From: Platerodrilus igneus
Taxonomy: Eukaryota; Arthropoda; Insecta; Coleoptera; Lycidae
DNA: 64,000 nt
Assembly (NCBI GenBank): GCA_036346225.1
Contig: JARFIW010000966.1
Coordinates: 1,240,001-1,304,000, forward strand
Direction of reading: 5' to 3'
Part shown: positions 1 to 10,760 of the stretch, piece by piece
How the letters are laid out: every line of letters begins with the position of its first letter
Position numbering within the stretch: the first letter of the stretch is position 1
Translations under genes and position numbers: made by a program
The notes under the pieces: model-generated
What the model saw: the letters and a program-made list of their open reading frames with translations, nothing else
The model's database searches: none
Told to the model about the DNA's origin: nothing

Positions 1-333
1 TCGGATACTTGGAACACGTTATCAACTATCTGTGTATAGCGTAAACTCTACGTTAGGGAATTCTGGGAAATAGAATTTATTCATAATTAGCGGAAGTATT
101 TACCAAGTTAAATATACAGGATATTAAATTTATCGAATAAAGTTTCGTTTTAGAAGCAAAGTGGATTTTAGGTGAAAATTATTGGCCAGGGTATTTCTTT
201 TTAATTATGATTCGACGCTTTTATTTAACCGTAAACATGGAATTTAGATAAACGGATAATTAATTAGCAAAGGATTTGAATTGAAAATTATTGTAAACAA
301 AATAACCAATTATTGCCGAAAATGAACGTAACA
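1..333 (-). repeat. 3' LTR (partial) of gag-only LTR retroelement, copy 1a
   Basis: Positions 1-333 repeat at 9408-9737 in the same orientation with only scattered differences, and a diverged version lies at about 21560-21772. Read on the minus strand the repeat starts TGTTACG at 333 (TGTGACG at 9737), fitting the TG start of an LTR. To its right, upstream on the minus strand, is a short purine run (GGAGAAATT) where a polypurine tract would sit. The left part of the LTR lies outside the window, so the length here is partial. Assignment as an LTR rests on the direct repeat, the TGT start, and the much clearer polypurine tract at the same place in copy 2. Confidence 0.7.
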
Positions 334-1122
334 AATTTCTCCAACAGCTTAATTAAAAGGTCGCGGTAAGGAAGCAAAACAATGGGAGTGGGCAGGACTA
401 ACAAAAAACCCCAAAGAAAATCTATTACCAGAATAAAGAAACCAAAAAAAAAACACCTAACAAAACACACAAAAAGACTTTTATCTGGCTCGAAAGACCA
501 AGAATAGAAGAAAGAGAAAGAAAGGGAAAAAGGAAGGAAGGGCAAGTAATGCACAATCTAGGAGAACTAAGATGGAACGGCTTGGACACTGAAAAAATCG
601 TCGAAGAACGGATATTTCTTGTGAAGAAACATTACAGTCTTCAACCTTGACAGAAGTAAAGGAACGAGGGAGAAAACCCAACAGTGCCAGACCGAAGAGG
701 ACCCAAAGGTCAAACCTCAAGCAAACAAAGGAACAGCAAGGGAGAACAAGAGAAAGAGAAGAGGAATGCTGGGAAAAGGAACGATATACTCTCAACTGTG
801 TTAGTCAAAACCGAAGAACCGAAGAAAAGAAAGGCTAACTAGTCCTAAAGTCGACTAAGTCGTAGTTTCCGAAAAAAGAAAGACGAACTAGAAAGCACTT
901 ACAACAGGAGCCGATGGATGAGACACAATCGATATAGGAACCCACAACAAGGTAGACCAGCAAAAAGAAAAAGAAGAGGAATGTGGAATGGAAAGAATGA
1001 AGAAAAGGAAAAAAAGGAAAAACCCAAAAAGAAAAACATCAACACCAAGTACAAAACCCAAAAAGAACTTAAAATGGTAGAAAAGAAAATAAATCAGAAT
1101 CCCAGTGTAGTTATGTAAGAGT

Positions 1123-1240
1123 AGGTGTGTGCGTGTGCGTACGTGTGTGTGTATGTGTGTGTGTGTGGGTGTGTAAAAAGCGTGGGTGTATGTATTGTAT
1201 GTGTGTGTGTGTGCAGTGTGCGTGTGTGTATGTGTTGGAG
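1123..1240. repeat. GT-rich microsatellite
   Basis: Imperfect GT/GTAT repeat on the plus strand directly before the conserved GC-rich motif at 1247-1312. The same order, GT repeat then motif, occurs twice in copy 2 (23.45-23.68 and 23.71-23.88 kb). Confidence 0.85.
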
Positions 1241-1246
1241 CGCTGT

Positions 1247-1312
1247 AGTCGCCTCTTACGACAGGCAGGTTGTACCATAGGGATATTCTATTCCCGGTCC
1301 CACACGGGTGAA
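1247..1312. repeat. Conserved ~66-bp GC-rich motif after GT repeat
   Basis: Begins TAGTCGCCTCTTACGACAGG and ends in CCCACACGGGTG. Near-identical copies are at 23608-23674 and 23814-23880, each directly after a GT repeat. It is much more GC-rich and better conserved than the surrounding A-rich DNA. Function unknown; I believe similar sequences occur dispersed in other animal genomes, but cannot check that here. Confidence 0.7.
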
Positions 1313-1381
1313 GAAAAAGAAAGCAAACGAAAGAAAACCCCGCAAAACAGGGAACAAATTGGGCTTAAGACGTTTACGCCG

Positions 1382-2659
1382 CTAGAAGGAAAACCAAACG
1401 AGATCACAAACATCAGGATTTCGTCGACCAACATCTTCAGGTTCTGAATCAGTATATCCAAATTTTTGTCTCTTAGGGGCAGTTTTCCTCCAACTAGGGA
1501 CAGCATTGGGTGTAGCAGTTGTAGTACGCGGTTTAGGAGGCGGCGAGGGCAGTTTAGGAAACTCGAAACGAGTTAAGGAAGAAAATTGTTTGTTGTTAGG
1601 ATAGAAGGTAAGAAAGTCACCGGTAGAAAAGAAAACATTATGGGTTTTTGGAATATCCACGGTAGAAAAAGAAAAAGTATTGGTTGTAAGAAAATCAACC
1701 TTACAAAAAAAAAGCGAAGCACACTTCAGTTACGTTAACTAGAGGGACAGAAGTAGATAAAATTTCAACGACGTTAGATAAAGAACTAGAGGTATCATAG
1801 TTAGGACAGAAAACAGCATTGGCTGTAGGAATATCAACCTTAGGAAAAGGAACAGAATCCGATAACACCTCAGTAACATTACACAAAGGAACAGAATCGG
1901 GTAGAAGTTCATCAACGTTACAAGAACAAACAGTATCAAGTAGAACTTCGCCAATGTTAGATAAAGGAGTCGAAGGAAACTTATCAACGTGAAAGAAGGG
2001 AGCAGCACCAGACAGAATTTCATCAACTTTAGTTAAAAGAACAGAAACAAGTAGCATTTTGTGAGCATGAGAAAAATGAGTAAGAGTAGGTAACGAAACA
2101 GGATCAGGTAAAACTTGGACAACGACAGCTGCAGGCATTATAGCTATGGGCTCACTAACCTCAACAGGACCTTCTCTATCCGTATTAGAAGTTATCGTCA
2201 ATTCAGCTACAGCTGTTATTGTAGACACGACAAAAATTTCTGGAGTAGAAAAATTTAAGAAAGTAGGAACATGTAAAATTTTGACTAAAACGGCAACAGG
2301 GATTAACGATACAGGTCCATGGACGTCAACAAAACTCTCGCTGACTAAATTATAAATTATCGTCACTTCAGCGACATGTGTGCTTGCAGACACGACAGGA
2401 ATTTCTTTACTAAAATCGTTTAAGAAAGTGGGAACAAACTCTTGAGAAGCTACCTGCAAAGTCACTAATTCGAGGAATGGGTTGTAATGGTGGTGGAAGC
2501 ACAGTTTGGGGTAAGAGTGAACAAGTAGGGCGAGCTGAAGGAGGAATAGAAGAGGATGTAGAACTAGAAACAGAAGAAAGTTTGTTCGAAGTTACATTTG
2601 CCGAAGAAGGGTATGTTTTGATAGTAGAACATGTTGTAACGGGCATTTTTAATAGTTAA
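1382..2659 (-). pseudogene. Gag-like polyprotein, repeat-rich C-terminal part (copy 1a)
   Basis: Three overlapping minus-strand frames (2646-2410, 2465-1701, 1660-1382) align end to end with the two long frames of copy 2 at 23991-26181. The first begins in the Ser/Thr-rich linker that follows the zinc knuckle, so the gag core is missing here. The middle frame, 254 residues, carries two copies of a 55-residue repeat (TFLNDFSKEI and TFLNFSTPEI mark the unit starts) and runs without a break into a region of short Val/Asp/Glu/Leu-rich repeats (NVTEVLSDSVPF type). The last frame holds the conserved C-terminus (NPNNKQ, then a Pro-rich segment with TTTAT). At least two frameshifts break it. No protease, reverse transcriptase or integrase motif is visible. 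In copy 2 the first two parts are in different frames; here they share one, which shows they belong to one product. Confidence 0.65.
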
Positions 2660-4490
2660 ACATTTTTCGCTTCCTTTCTGTTAGAGTACTTAAAAATACA
2701 TCGTTTCTTTGGGATCGCTATTTGTATAAAGTAAATACTTCAGAATAGTTCAGATTTGTATGCAATTTAACTTGTGTGTATTAATTTAAAAGTAGATAAT
2801 TTGAAGATTGATTTTCATTAATAAATAATGGATTATTCGTAAATTACTTTCCCAACTTGTTGAAAGTGATAAACCGCGGTAATTAAGTATTAGATAAGAT
2901 TGCGGCATTTCACGTTTTAGATGTTCCTTATGATGATAGCGAGTCTAGATAAGAGTCGATACGCGGTTGGTATAACAACGATTGATATATCTACAGAACA
3001 GAGTTGTAGTTTGTCCTTTGTTACTATATGTTAATTACGTTACGCTGTTAGTTTTCGTGCTTGGTTCTTATATATATTAATTACGTAAAAGTTTACTGTT
3101 TGCTTTTGCTTTGCAGAGAGTGTGAAAAAACGCGATGTTGTTTGTTGAAGCCAAGCTCGTTTTTCACTAAATAAACTGTGATAAAATACAAAGAACGGTA
3201 TATAATTTGTTATAAAGTGCTTATAATGTGTATTTAAAGTGGTTTTGTGTCTTAGTAATATTTACTCGTTCGGGGTACCCAATGTGAAATCTGCAAAATC
3301 GCTCTTTTATTGTGAACCTATCTTCCTTTTTTACGAGGTCGTTCTAAATGTCTATGTGGTTGGCGCGGAGTTTGAATTGGTAATCATAACCTATTCCATT
3401 ATATTCCTAGGTGTTTAATTCTTGTATAATGTTGAACGAAGAACAAAATTCCGTGATCACTGTTGCTCCTACAGAGGTAGAAAGAGCTCCCGATCTTATT
3501 CGAATTCCGACGCGTGATAATGCCTGCTGCTAACACCAGTGAAATACGTAGGTGTGATTAGGGTAACGTGTGATAAGTTCCATGAACACCCTCCCAGTAA
3601 AGGGTGAAGTGCTTCGCTAGTGCAGGACCTCGTGAATCCCACACTTCAAATGCGAGGAAGCGTTCCTGAAGGACTTTTTGTAAGTTGAACTATTTCCTAC
3701 TTATTATTGCTTTAAATATCTATCCGTTGTTTTGCCATATCTTCGTCGTCCTGGTGCCTTTTACAATAGACTTGCCTGCGATTAAAACGTCTGTTGCTAA
3801 CACCAGTGAAATAGGTAGGTGTGATTAGGGTAACGTGTGATAAGTTCCATCAACACCCTCCCAGTAAAGGGTGAAGTGCTTCATTAGTGCAGGACATCGT
3901 TGAATCCCACACTTCAGTTGCAAGGAAGCGTTGCTGAAGGACTTTTGTAAGTTGAACTATTTCCTACTGGTATTACTTTAAATATCTATTCGTTGCTTTA
4001 CCATATCTTTGTCGTTCTGATACCTTTTACAATAGACTTGCATGCTATTTTAAAACATAGAAAAAAATGAAAGAAAGAAAAATCGATACTACTGAATTAC
4101 TCATACCAATTGTGTCTTATCTATTTATCTTTTGCTAAAATTTTATCTGCTTTATGTCTAATTGGTGTGTGAGGAAACGTTTCTGCTACTCCCCAATATT
4201 ATCTCACTTTGTACTAAATTTTTGTATTGCTTTTACCGTTGTTACATTATATAGTTTATCTAAACAGTTTTTTTTTACATTCTACAAAGTACTGAATAAT
4301 TTAGACTTTTCATTACTGCTATATTTGTTCTCTTTTTTTTCAGGTTTGCTTAACTATTTTTCTTGCAGATATTGTTACTAACTCCTTACTGCCGCATACA
4401 TCATAGGTCTGTCTGCTTTCTACAACCCCCCTACTCTCCGATTGAGCCCGGTCATTTCTTTGGCTTTCTTTGTGTTACGTAGCATAAATT
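2660..4490 (+). repeat. Insertion between gag pieces; putative LTR of a second element
   Basis: This block separates two overlapping gag-derived pieces (1382-2659 and 4530-5287, which both cover the linker region). It is not coding. It ends directly at a primer-site-like sequence in plus orientation at 4491, so its right part is best read as the 5' LTR and leader junction of another LTR element. It includes a 267-bp tandem duplication. The left boundary is not resolved and no second LTR copy is seen in the window. Confidence 0.35.
3516..4047. repeat. 267-bp tandem duplication (two units)
   Basis: The string GCTAACACCAGTGAAATA recurs near 3529 and 3796, offset 267 bp, and homology continues through GTAAAGGGTGAAGTGCTTC to the TTACAATAGACTTGC end of each unit. 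The two units differ by a few substitutions and small indels, so the duplication is not brand new. Confidence 0.85.
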
Positions 4491-4508
4491 TGGCGCCCAA
4501 CGTGGCTG
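4491..4508 (+). other. Primer-binding-site-like sequence (tRNA-Lys type)
   Basis: TGGCGCCCAACGTGG follows an AT-rich stretch. This begins like the complement of a tRNA-Lys 3' end, the usual primer site of many LTR retroelements. It lies in plus orientation, opposite to the surrounding gag pieces, so it belongs to a different element. Confidence 0.5.
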
Positions 4509-4529
4509 CCACGAAAAAACGCAACAATG

Positions 4530-5287
4530 TGTGCTGGCAGAAATGACAGGAATTTCTTGACTAAAACAATTTAAGAAGGCGGGAACAAACTCTTGAGAAG
4601 CTATCTGCTAGTCACTAATTCGAAGCATGTGTTGTAATGGTGGTGGAGGCACAGTCTGGAGTGAGAGTAAATAAGTAGGGCGAGAAGAAGGAGGAGTAGA
4701 ATAGAATGTAGAACTAGAAACGGAGGAAATTTGGTTGGAAGTTATATTTGCCGAAGAAGGGTATGTTTTGCTAGTACGAGCAGGGTGACCTAGACGAGGG
4801 ACAGAAGAGAACGTAGAGTGAGAAGCAGAGGAAATTAAGCAGCTAGAGGTGAAGAAGAATTTGAAGGATTATTTGAAGAACGATTGGTAGTAGGATGACA
4901 GTTTGGACAGTTGCGGCGAGAAACTCACTTATATCCGCAACCATAATAATGGAGTACTTGAGGACGACTACAACGTGCCGAAACATGACCAGGTTTTTCG
5001 CAATTAAAGCATACGACCTGACGAGTAGGAGTCGAAATAGGAGGAAGAACAGTAGAACGTACGAAAGGAGTATCGGATCTACTAGTAGGCGTCGGTCATG
5101 TGAAGCAAAAATATTTTCCTCAGTACTAGCAAACTTATAAGTAAAATTCGGGGGTTCAAACTGTTGAATCAATAAATTACACAACGACTTCCAATCAGAA
5201 AACTTATGCCGAAAACCACGATACCAAAGTAAAGCTTTAGCCTCTAATAATTCAACTGCAGACCCAAATAACTGCAATTCGGATACA
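4530..5287 (-). pseudogene. Gag-like core with zinc knuckle (copy 1b), broken
   Basis: On the minus strand this reads a capsid-like segment (LLEAKALLWYRGF, then DWKSLCNLLIQQF), then a zinc-knuckle region in a shifted frame, then the Ser-rich linker shared with copy 2. The frame at 5277-4843 loses the reading frame before the knuckle, so the cysteine motif is in another frame. It ends at 4530 inside the start of the 55-residue repeats. Upstream it continues in frame with the gag N-terminus at 7642-7499 once the block 5288-7498 is removed. Family knowledge: such proteins form the retroelement particle and bind its RNA. Here it is a fossil. Confidence 0.65.
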
Positions 5288-5467
5288 TGGTTGTAACAGT
5301 TTTTTGACCACTGCAGAACACCAATAAATTATTAGTTTTACACACCTTTTGTCTAGTCCATTATATCATGTAAACATCTTTTAAATAAATATCTGTATTG
5401 GAATCATGTGGTCTAACCGCAATACAGAGATGCTAGTTTGGTTGCTAACATCAGGCGTTAAATATTA

Positions 5468-5507
<40 letters not shown>

Positions 5508-7498
5508 GAGTTAACATGGAGAACCTAAGGGTTCTAGCAAGTAATTTGCGTGTGGCTTTAAGCCATAGTGGAAGAATCCAAGTGTAGTGGTCACTTGTTT
5601 CAGTGATTTCTAATAATGGTAAGCGATTAAAAATCAATTTACTAGACAAACTAAATAATTTTGTTGTAGCGCTCTTTTCTTTTCTTTCTTTTTTATACCA
5701 CGATAAAATATTCACTTAAATATTCATTTTATACACCTTTAAAATTTTCATTTAAATAATCGTTCTGCATATTCATTTGAAGACTGCTTCGTATATTCAT
5801 TTGTTACAATGATTTCGTTTTATATGGTTTTATAAAAGTTAGGCCGTTTAGATGTTGTGTTTCAAGATGACATTGATCATTTATTTAAATTTTACAAGTA
5901 TCGAGTTGATAGTTTAATCGCCTCGGTGTAGCGATAAAAAAGTATTGGTCCAGATGACCGTCCTTCAACTTAACGATAGTAGTTTGATTTAATGGAAAAG
6001 TTCTGCGATAAAACTGGATGTTAAAATTTAAAAGAAATGTTCTACAAAGTAGATAGAAATTTTATAGTTTGAATCTAACGTCCGATAATTAATGAAATTC
6101 GTCTTTTTGAAATTGCAAGTATGAATTCACAAGTAACTATGTAGACAACTACGCGAGGATAATTATTTTGGTAACGATCTACATATGGTAGTACATTGAA
6201 GTTTGGTGTATTTGCAATAACCGTTATTATGGATTTTGGTTTGTCCTTTTGGTGCATATAGAAGACACGCTTTAAGCTCATATGGTCAGGTACAACGGTC
6301 ACGCAGCTGATTATTTGCTGTACAACACAAGAAGGGGACGTCAATTGTTTGCCCAAGGACCGTATGTATGAACATCTGTTTACATATGATGTAGTACCAT
6401 CACACAAACACCACCTGTAGGTAAGAAATTTGTATTGTTCTTACATCACGTCTGCACTTGGCGAACTTTGATACAAGGCTGCACCAGAAAATAACCTTAC
6501 GATGACTTATTAGTGCCATAATTCAGTTTAGCAAACTAGAAAGGACTTTGATAAATTTTTATTGCCAATATAAATGCAGTGCAATCACAGTTATTATTAA
6601 TAATAAAATTAAGCATATCCATAGAGTTCTGACTAAAGTTTCATTTATGCATAATTTCAATTACACCTTTTGAACATTGAATTAGTAGACAAGTTAGATA
6701 TTTTTTTATATATGTGTAAACCGAATAACAGATCTGGTATTTTTGGTATAGATTTGAGTTAAATTTTGTAGTAAAAGAAACACTTAAAATTTTTGATATT
6801 TCTTTCGAATTAATAATCCTACCTCACGGTGGATAAAATTTGTATTACCTTTTCTTAAACGTAAATTTTATACATACAATTTGTTATGAGGAAACAACTT
6901 TTAATTAAAGAATCAACATTTAATTCTTTTAATTAATTGTTTTATTTTGCACAAGGAAGTTCAGAAATAGTGTAACCAGGTATATGAACAAATAGCATAA
7001 AGTGGTAACCCTAATTTAACAGGAAGCTTTAATAGCCTTTTCAGAATTTGAAGCGTAAAATCTGTGTTCATAATATTGTGTGCATGATTAATCTTTTCTG
7101 TTTTTTTATATGAAGTAGCAAGAGAATACCTCTTGTGTCATCACTTTGTTACTTTAATTAAATTTTCCTTACAGCTTCTGCGTTAGCAGTTAATACGAGA
7201 TTCCTCTCTAAAGACCTCCAAGTCCCCCTTAGGGGAACCCTGTGTTTAAAACTTAATGACTTGGTGGCGCCCTCCCTAAACCCCTGTTTTGATAAGAATC
7301 AAGCCCTAGTAAGAGAATAATGTTTTGTAAAAAGAATCACGACCAATCCTCACAAGCTCTACCTAAGGAATAGACCCCTAGCATAGTCGGAAGATATTTC
7401 CGTTCCATCATTTTCTTTAAAGTTCACTGGTTCCATTTGGGGATATTAAAGAACCCACGGGTTACTTTAATTATACAATCAACCCCAAGCATAAGTGT
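5288..7498. mobile_element. ~2.2-kb insertion interrupting gag of copy 1b
   Basis: The gag reading frame stops at 7499 (residues AHHLTK) and resumes at about 5287 (SELQLFGS), in the same frame and with no lost residues visible, so the intervening DNA is an insertion. Its type is unknown: I see no clear terminal inverted repeat or LTR. It holds a TA microsatellite at its left part and a 110-residue minus-strand open frame at 6407-6075 that I do not recognise. The rest is AT-rich with no gene seen. Confidence 0.6.
5469..5506. repeat. (TA)n microsatellite
   Basis: Nineteen uninterrupted TA units. Confidence 0.95.
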
Positions 7499-7642
7499 TT
7501 ATTTTGTAAGATGGTGAGCTCGTCGGAGTTCTTCGACTCGTTCCAAAAAATTATGTACGGTAAGAGTATTTGGATTACCAGAAAATTTCAAATTCCACTC
7601 CCACACTGGGAGGCCTTGGTGGGAAGTCGAAAAAGAAGTCAT
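7499..7642 (-). pseudogene. Gag N-terminus (copy 1b)
   Basis: The ATG at 7642 opens a frame of 48 codons: a Ser/Thr-rich start, then VWEWNLKFSGNPNTLTVHNF and LERVEELRRAHHLTK. This is the start of the capsid-like domain of insect LTR-retroelement gag proteins (W-x-KFSG and FLERVEELR motifs). The frame upstream of this ATG is open but is leader sequence between the primer site and gag, so I prefer the internal ATG. It is cut by the insertion at 5288-7498 and continues at 5287. Confidence 0.65.
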
Positions 7643-7909
7643 TATGAATACGAACAAGAAAGAAATTGGTAGAAAGTTACTAAATAAAGGCCAACCAAAA
7701 CTCGATAAAAGCTCAAAAGAAAAAAAAATTGTTGCGAATGCAGGACAATTTAAAACGTATCCGACGGATAAACTTCGGGAACACCAATAGGAGCGAAACA
7801 ACAAAATAGAAATTAGAATAGGACTGTAGAATAAAGGAAAAATCGGAGGAAAAAATCAACTCCAGACTTGATGGACAAAACCAAATATACAGAGAGCGAA
7901 GGAAGAAAA

Positions 7910-7927
7910 GAAAAATCTTGGGCGCCA
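7910..7927 (-). other. Primer binding site of gag-only element (tRNA-Lys type)
   Basis: On the minus strand the sequence is TGGCGCCCAAGA, starting at 7927. The first ten bases match the complement of a tRNA-Lys 3' end. It lies between the 5' LTR and the gag start at 7642, the expected position. Confidence 0.55.
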
Positions 7928-9737
7928 GCGTTTTCAATGGACTAGGATTACTGGCAAAAACACAAGTCCAATAATCTGAAATTCAAGAAGATCGAACCCA
8001 CACAGTAAATAAAGAAAAGAAATAAATACAATTTAGAGCGTATAGGACGGAAACATAAGTATTATCAGGCCGAGTAAAAGATACGGTAGTATCTTAGGCC
8101 GCAAACACAAAAATCAGGCCAGAAACAAAACAGAAATTGGGCCAGAAACTAAGCGGAACTAAATCGGAACACCGATTAACGAAAACCAAAATCGATGCAA
8201 CAGAAAAATTAACTACAACAAAATCGGGGCCAAAGTACACGAAACAAAATCGGAGCACAAGAAAATTAACTGAACAAACTCGCAGCCCCACGTCAGGGCG
8301 TCAGAAATTTATGCTACGTGCATTGACGTAGCCTAGAAAAAAACCAAAAAAAAAAAGGCCGGACTCAATCGGCGAGTGGGCGGGGTTTTATTCCTACAAC
8401 AAAAATTAAGGGAGGCTTGAAATAAAGAAAGAAAAATTACACACACTCATTCATACTCAAAACACAACATATCAACAAAAGAAACCTATATTTAATCACA
8501 ATATTTACACGCAATAAATAATTACACACTAAATCTAAAAAAAAATATCAACCAAAAGAAGAAATCATTTTTTTTAAATGGTGAGCTGCCGGTTTTAGGT
8601 TAATACCTAGATTGAGTTTCAACAAAAAAAGAAATTAGGTAAAATTACCCCTCTAATACCAACAGCTCGAAATCAGCATGGTAAATCTAAAACTAAGTAT
8701 ATACATCTAATGGCAACAACATTTTCAAACGTGTCAGCAAGCCTTCAAATCATTTTCACCTTAATAAGTTGTACACTCTTAGTTATTTAAAGCAAATAGT
8801 AATGCATTCATATAGTGTCAATAACTCTCAAACTAATTTACTAATTGTTGTCTAAACGGATTAAATTTAGGAACGCATGAGCTCAAACCCAAAATCCCAA
8901 CCGATATGGGCGCAATCGTAAATGATGGAGAAAGAAAACACTCACCCTCAAAGTTGCTGACGTTGGGGTTGAGTTACTAGCTGGTCCACAGCAACGAGTA
9001 GGGGGGCCTACACCCAAAAAGAACGCACTTGACCTCCCATTACAGCAAGAGACTACCATTTATCGTGGTTTTAAGGCCACCGGAAGAAGCTAGAGCAATT
9101 ACCAGTAAGAATTAACTTAATTTTGACGAAAAATGCAATTTTCTAAAAACCCTAAATACATATCACGTCGTATTGCGTCAACACGCAATTTTCACAACGA
9201 AAAACGGAAACAACCAAATATTCTTACACGTATCTCCGTTGTGTAGATTGGAAAGCAAATAAAATCAATTTCGTTCAGCCAGCGACCAGAACTCAAGTAT
9301 TATTTCTATTCAGAATTAACCTGGAAAAACACATTTTATATTGGCATAATACGCAGCTTTAATTCCACGAATTCTTCCGACGGAAAACACATAAGAAGCA
9401 ATTATCGGATACTTGGAACACGTTATCGACTATCTGAGTATAGCGTAAACTTTACCTTAGGGAATTCTGGGAAGTAGAATTTATTCTTAATTAGCGGAAG
9501 TATTTACCAATTAAAATATTCAGGCTATTTAATTTGTCGAATAAAGTTCCGTTTTAGAAGCAAAGTGGACTTTAGTTGAAAATTATTAGCCAGGGTATTT
9601 CTTTTTAATTATAATTCAACGTTTTTATTTAACCGTAGACATGGAATTTAGATAAGCGTATAATTAATTAGCAAAGGATTTGGGTTGAAAATTATGGTAA
9701 ATAAAATAACCGATTATTGTCGAAAATGAACGTCACA
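7928..9737 (-). repeat. 5' LTR of gag-only LTR retroelement, copy 1b
   Basis: The right 330 bp (9408-9737) duplicate positions 1-333. On the minus strand the repeat starts TGTGACG at 9737. The other end is set by the primer site at 7927, giving an LTR of about 1.8 kb; no clear CA end is visible at that junction (the nearest is near 7938), so the left border is good to about 10-15 bp. No coding frame is supported within it. Confidence 0.5.
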
Positions 9738-10337
9738 TATTTTACGGGACAAATTCAAAAACTGAAATTAGAATTAATTTCAATTAAAAAACTTGTTTAT
9801 CACTATAGCTACTCACCCCGGTTTCAATTACCCTTATTTTTAGTCCAGAGCACACTTTTTAAGTTCCAATCTTAAGTCTTATCAAAATATCCAATCCAAC
9901 TACATGACGATTAACATATTTACATATTTCATAAGCTTTTACAACTCAGACAACTACAACTACGAAAGCATAATTTAGAGACTACTCAAACGTTATTTAA
10001 ATGAAATTAACCCACCCTGCACTTTCAAAAACCTCTTATAGTACAAAATATGGTGGTATTCCCAAATAAATAGACCCCCTAGAACACTTAAGGAGATAGG
10101 CTAGTGGTAAACAAAATTTCTAGCATGTTTCAAAAGTAGCAATTTGTGTCCACCCAATAGAGATTCGATTTAATTGTGCCTAAATACATCATTTTTACCA
10201 CATTTTGTTCAAATCATAGTCCACACCACAATTTCCAAAAAGATTCAGCCAAAGAAATTATGCTTTTAAGTTTTTGTTTTCCACATGATATAACCCTTAC
10301 TAATAGCTAATAGTATTAGTTTAGATAATAGAAAAGA
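9738..10337. other. No gene seen (600 bp)
   Basis: AT-rich sequence with no coding frame, RNA gene or clear repeat. It separates the 5' LTR from the LINE fragment. Confidence 0.6.
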
Positions 10338-10760
10338 ATTTTTTGAGTCGTACGTATGGAGCGTTCTACTATACGGTAGTGAGACTTAAACAATTAAAGA
10401 AGTAGATAAGAAAAAGATAGAAGCTTTTGAAACTTGGTGTTATAGGAGAATGTTAAAGATTAGTTGGACAGATAGAGTAACAAACGAGGAAGTTTATAGA
10501 AGGATAGGTGAGGATCCCTGTATGTGGAAACAATTGAAGGTCAGGAGAGATAGAATGATAGGGCACCAGTTAAGACATGAGGGGCTATTTAGTAAAGTCT
10601 TAGATTATAGACTACCAAATAAAAATAGAGTAGGAAGGCCTAGACAAAGCTATATTAGTCAAATTATGAGAGATTTAGGTTGTAAAGGGTATGTAGACCT
10701 TTTTAGACTAGCTCAGAATAGAAAAGAATTTAGAGCTGCGTCAAACCGACTTTAAGTAAG
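10338..10760 (+). pseudogene. RTE-like LINE, 3' end of reverse transcriptase ORF
   Basis: A 5'-truncated LINE. The frame reads a conserved C-terminal segment of RTE-type reverse transcriptases: VLLYGSET, an in-frame stop where the family usually has W, TIKEVDKKKIEAFETWCYRRM, ISWTDRVTNEEVYRRIG, RRDRMIGHQLRHEG, VGRPRQSYISQIMRDLGC, then FRLAQNRKEFRAASNRL and a stop at 10755. It is followed by an A-rich tail, and within 50 bp by the first satellite unit. No polymerase core remains, so this is a dead fragment. Confidence 0.85.

Larger units (their letters stand above)
334..1381 (-). other. 3' non-coding region of gag-only element, copy 1a
   Basis: A-rich on the plus strand, with no convincing coding frame. 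It is colinear with 21773-23990 of the second copy: blocks near 480-560, 640-960 and 1040-1320 recur there in order. It contains a GT microsatellite and a conserved GC-rich motif, listed separately. Short open frames here are low-complexity by-products of A-rich sequence. Confidence 0.6.

Noticed and set aside
288..795. Hydrophobic minus-strand frames near the left edge
   Set aside because: Reverse of A-rich non-coding retroelement sequence; Phe/Leu-rich by composition only.
6075..6407. piggyBac-type transposase
   Set aside because: The 110-codon frame has a protein-like composition, but no catalytic Asp motif or conserved block can be identified.
7250..7290. Further primer binding site (GGTGGCGCCCTCCC)
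   Set aside because: Only the first few bases resemble a tRNA complement and no LTR border or gag frame accompanies it.
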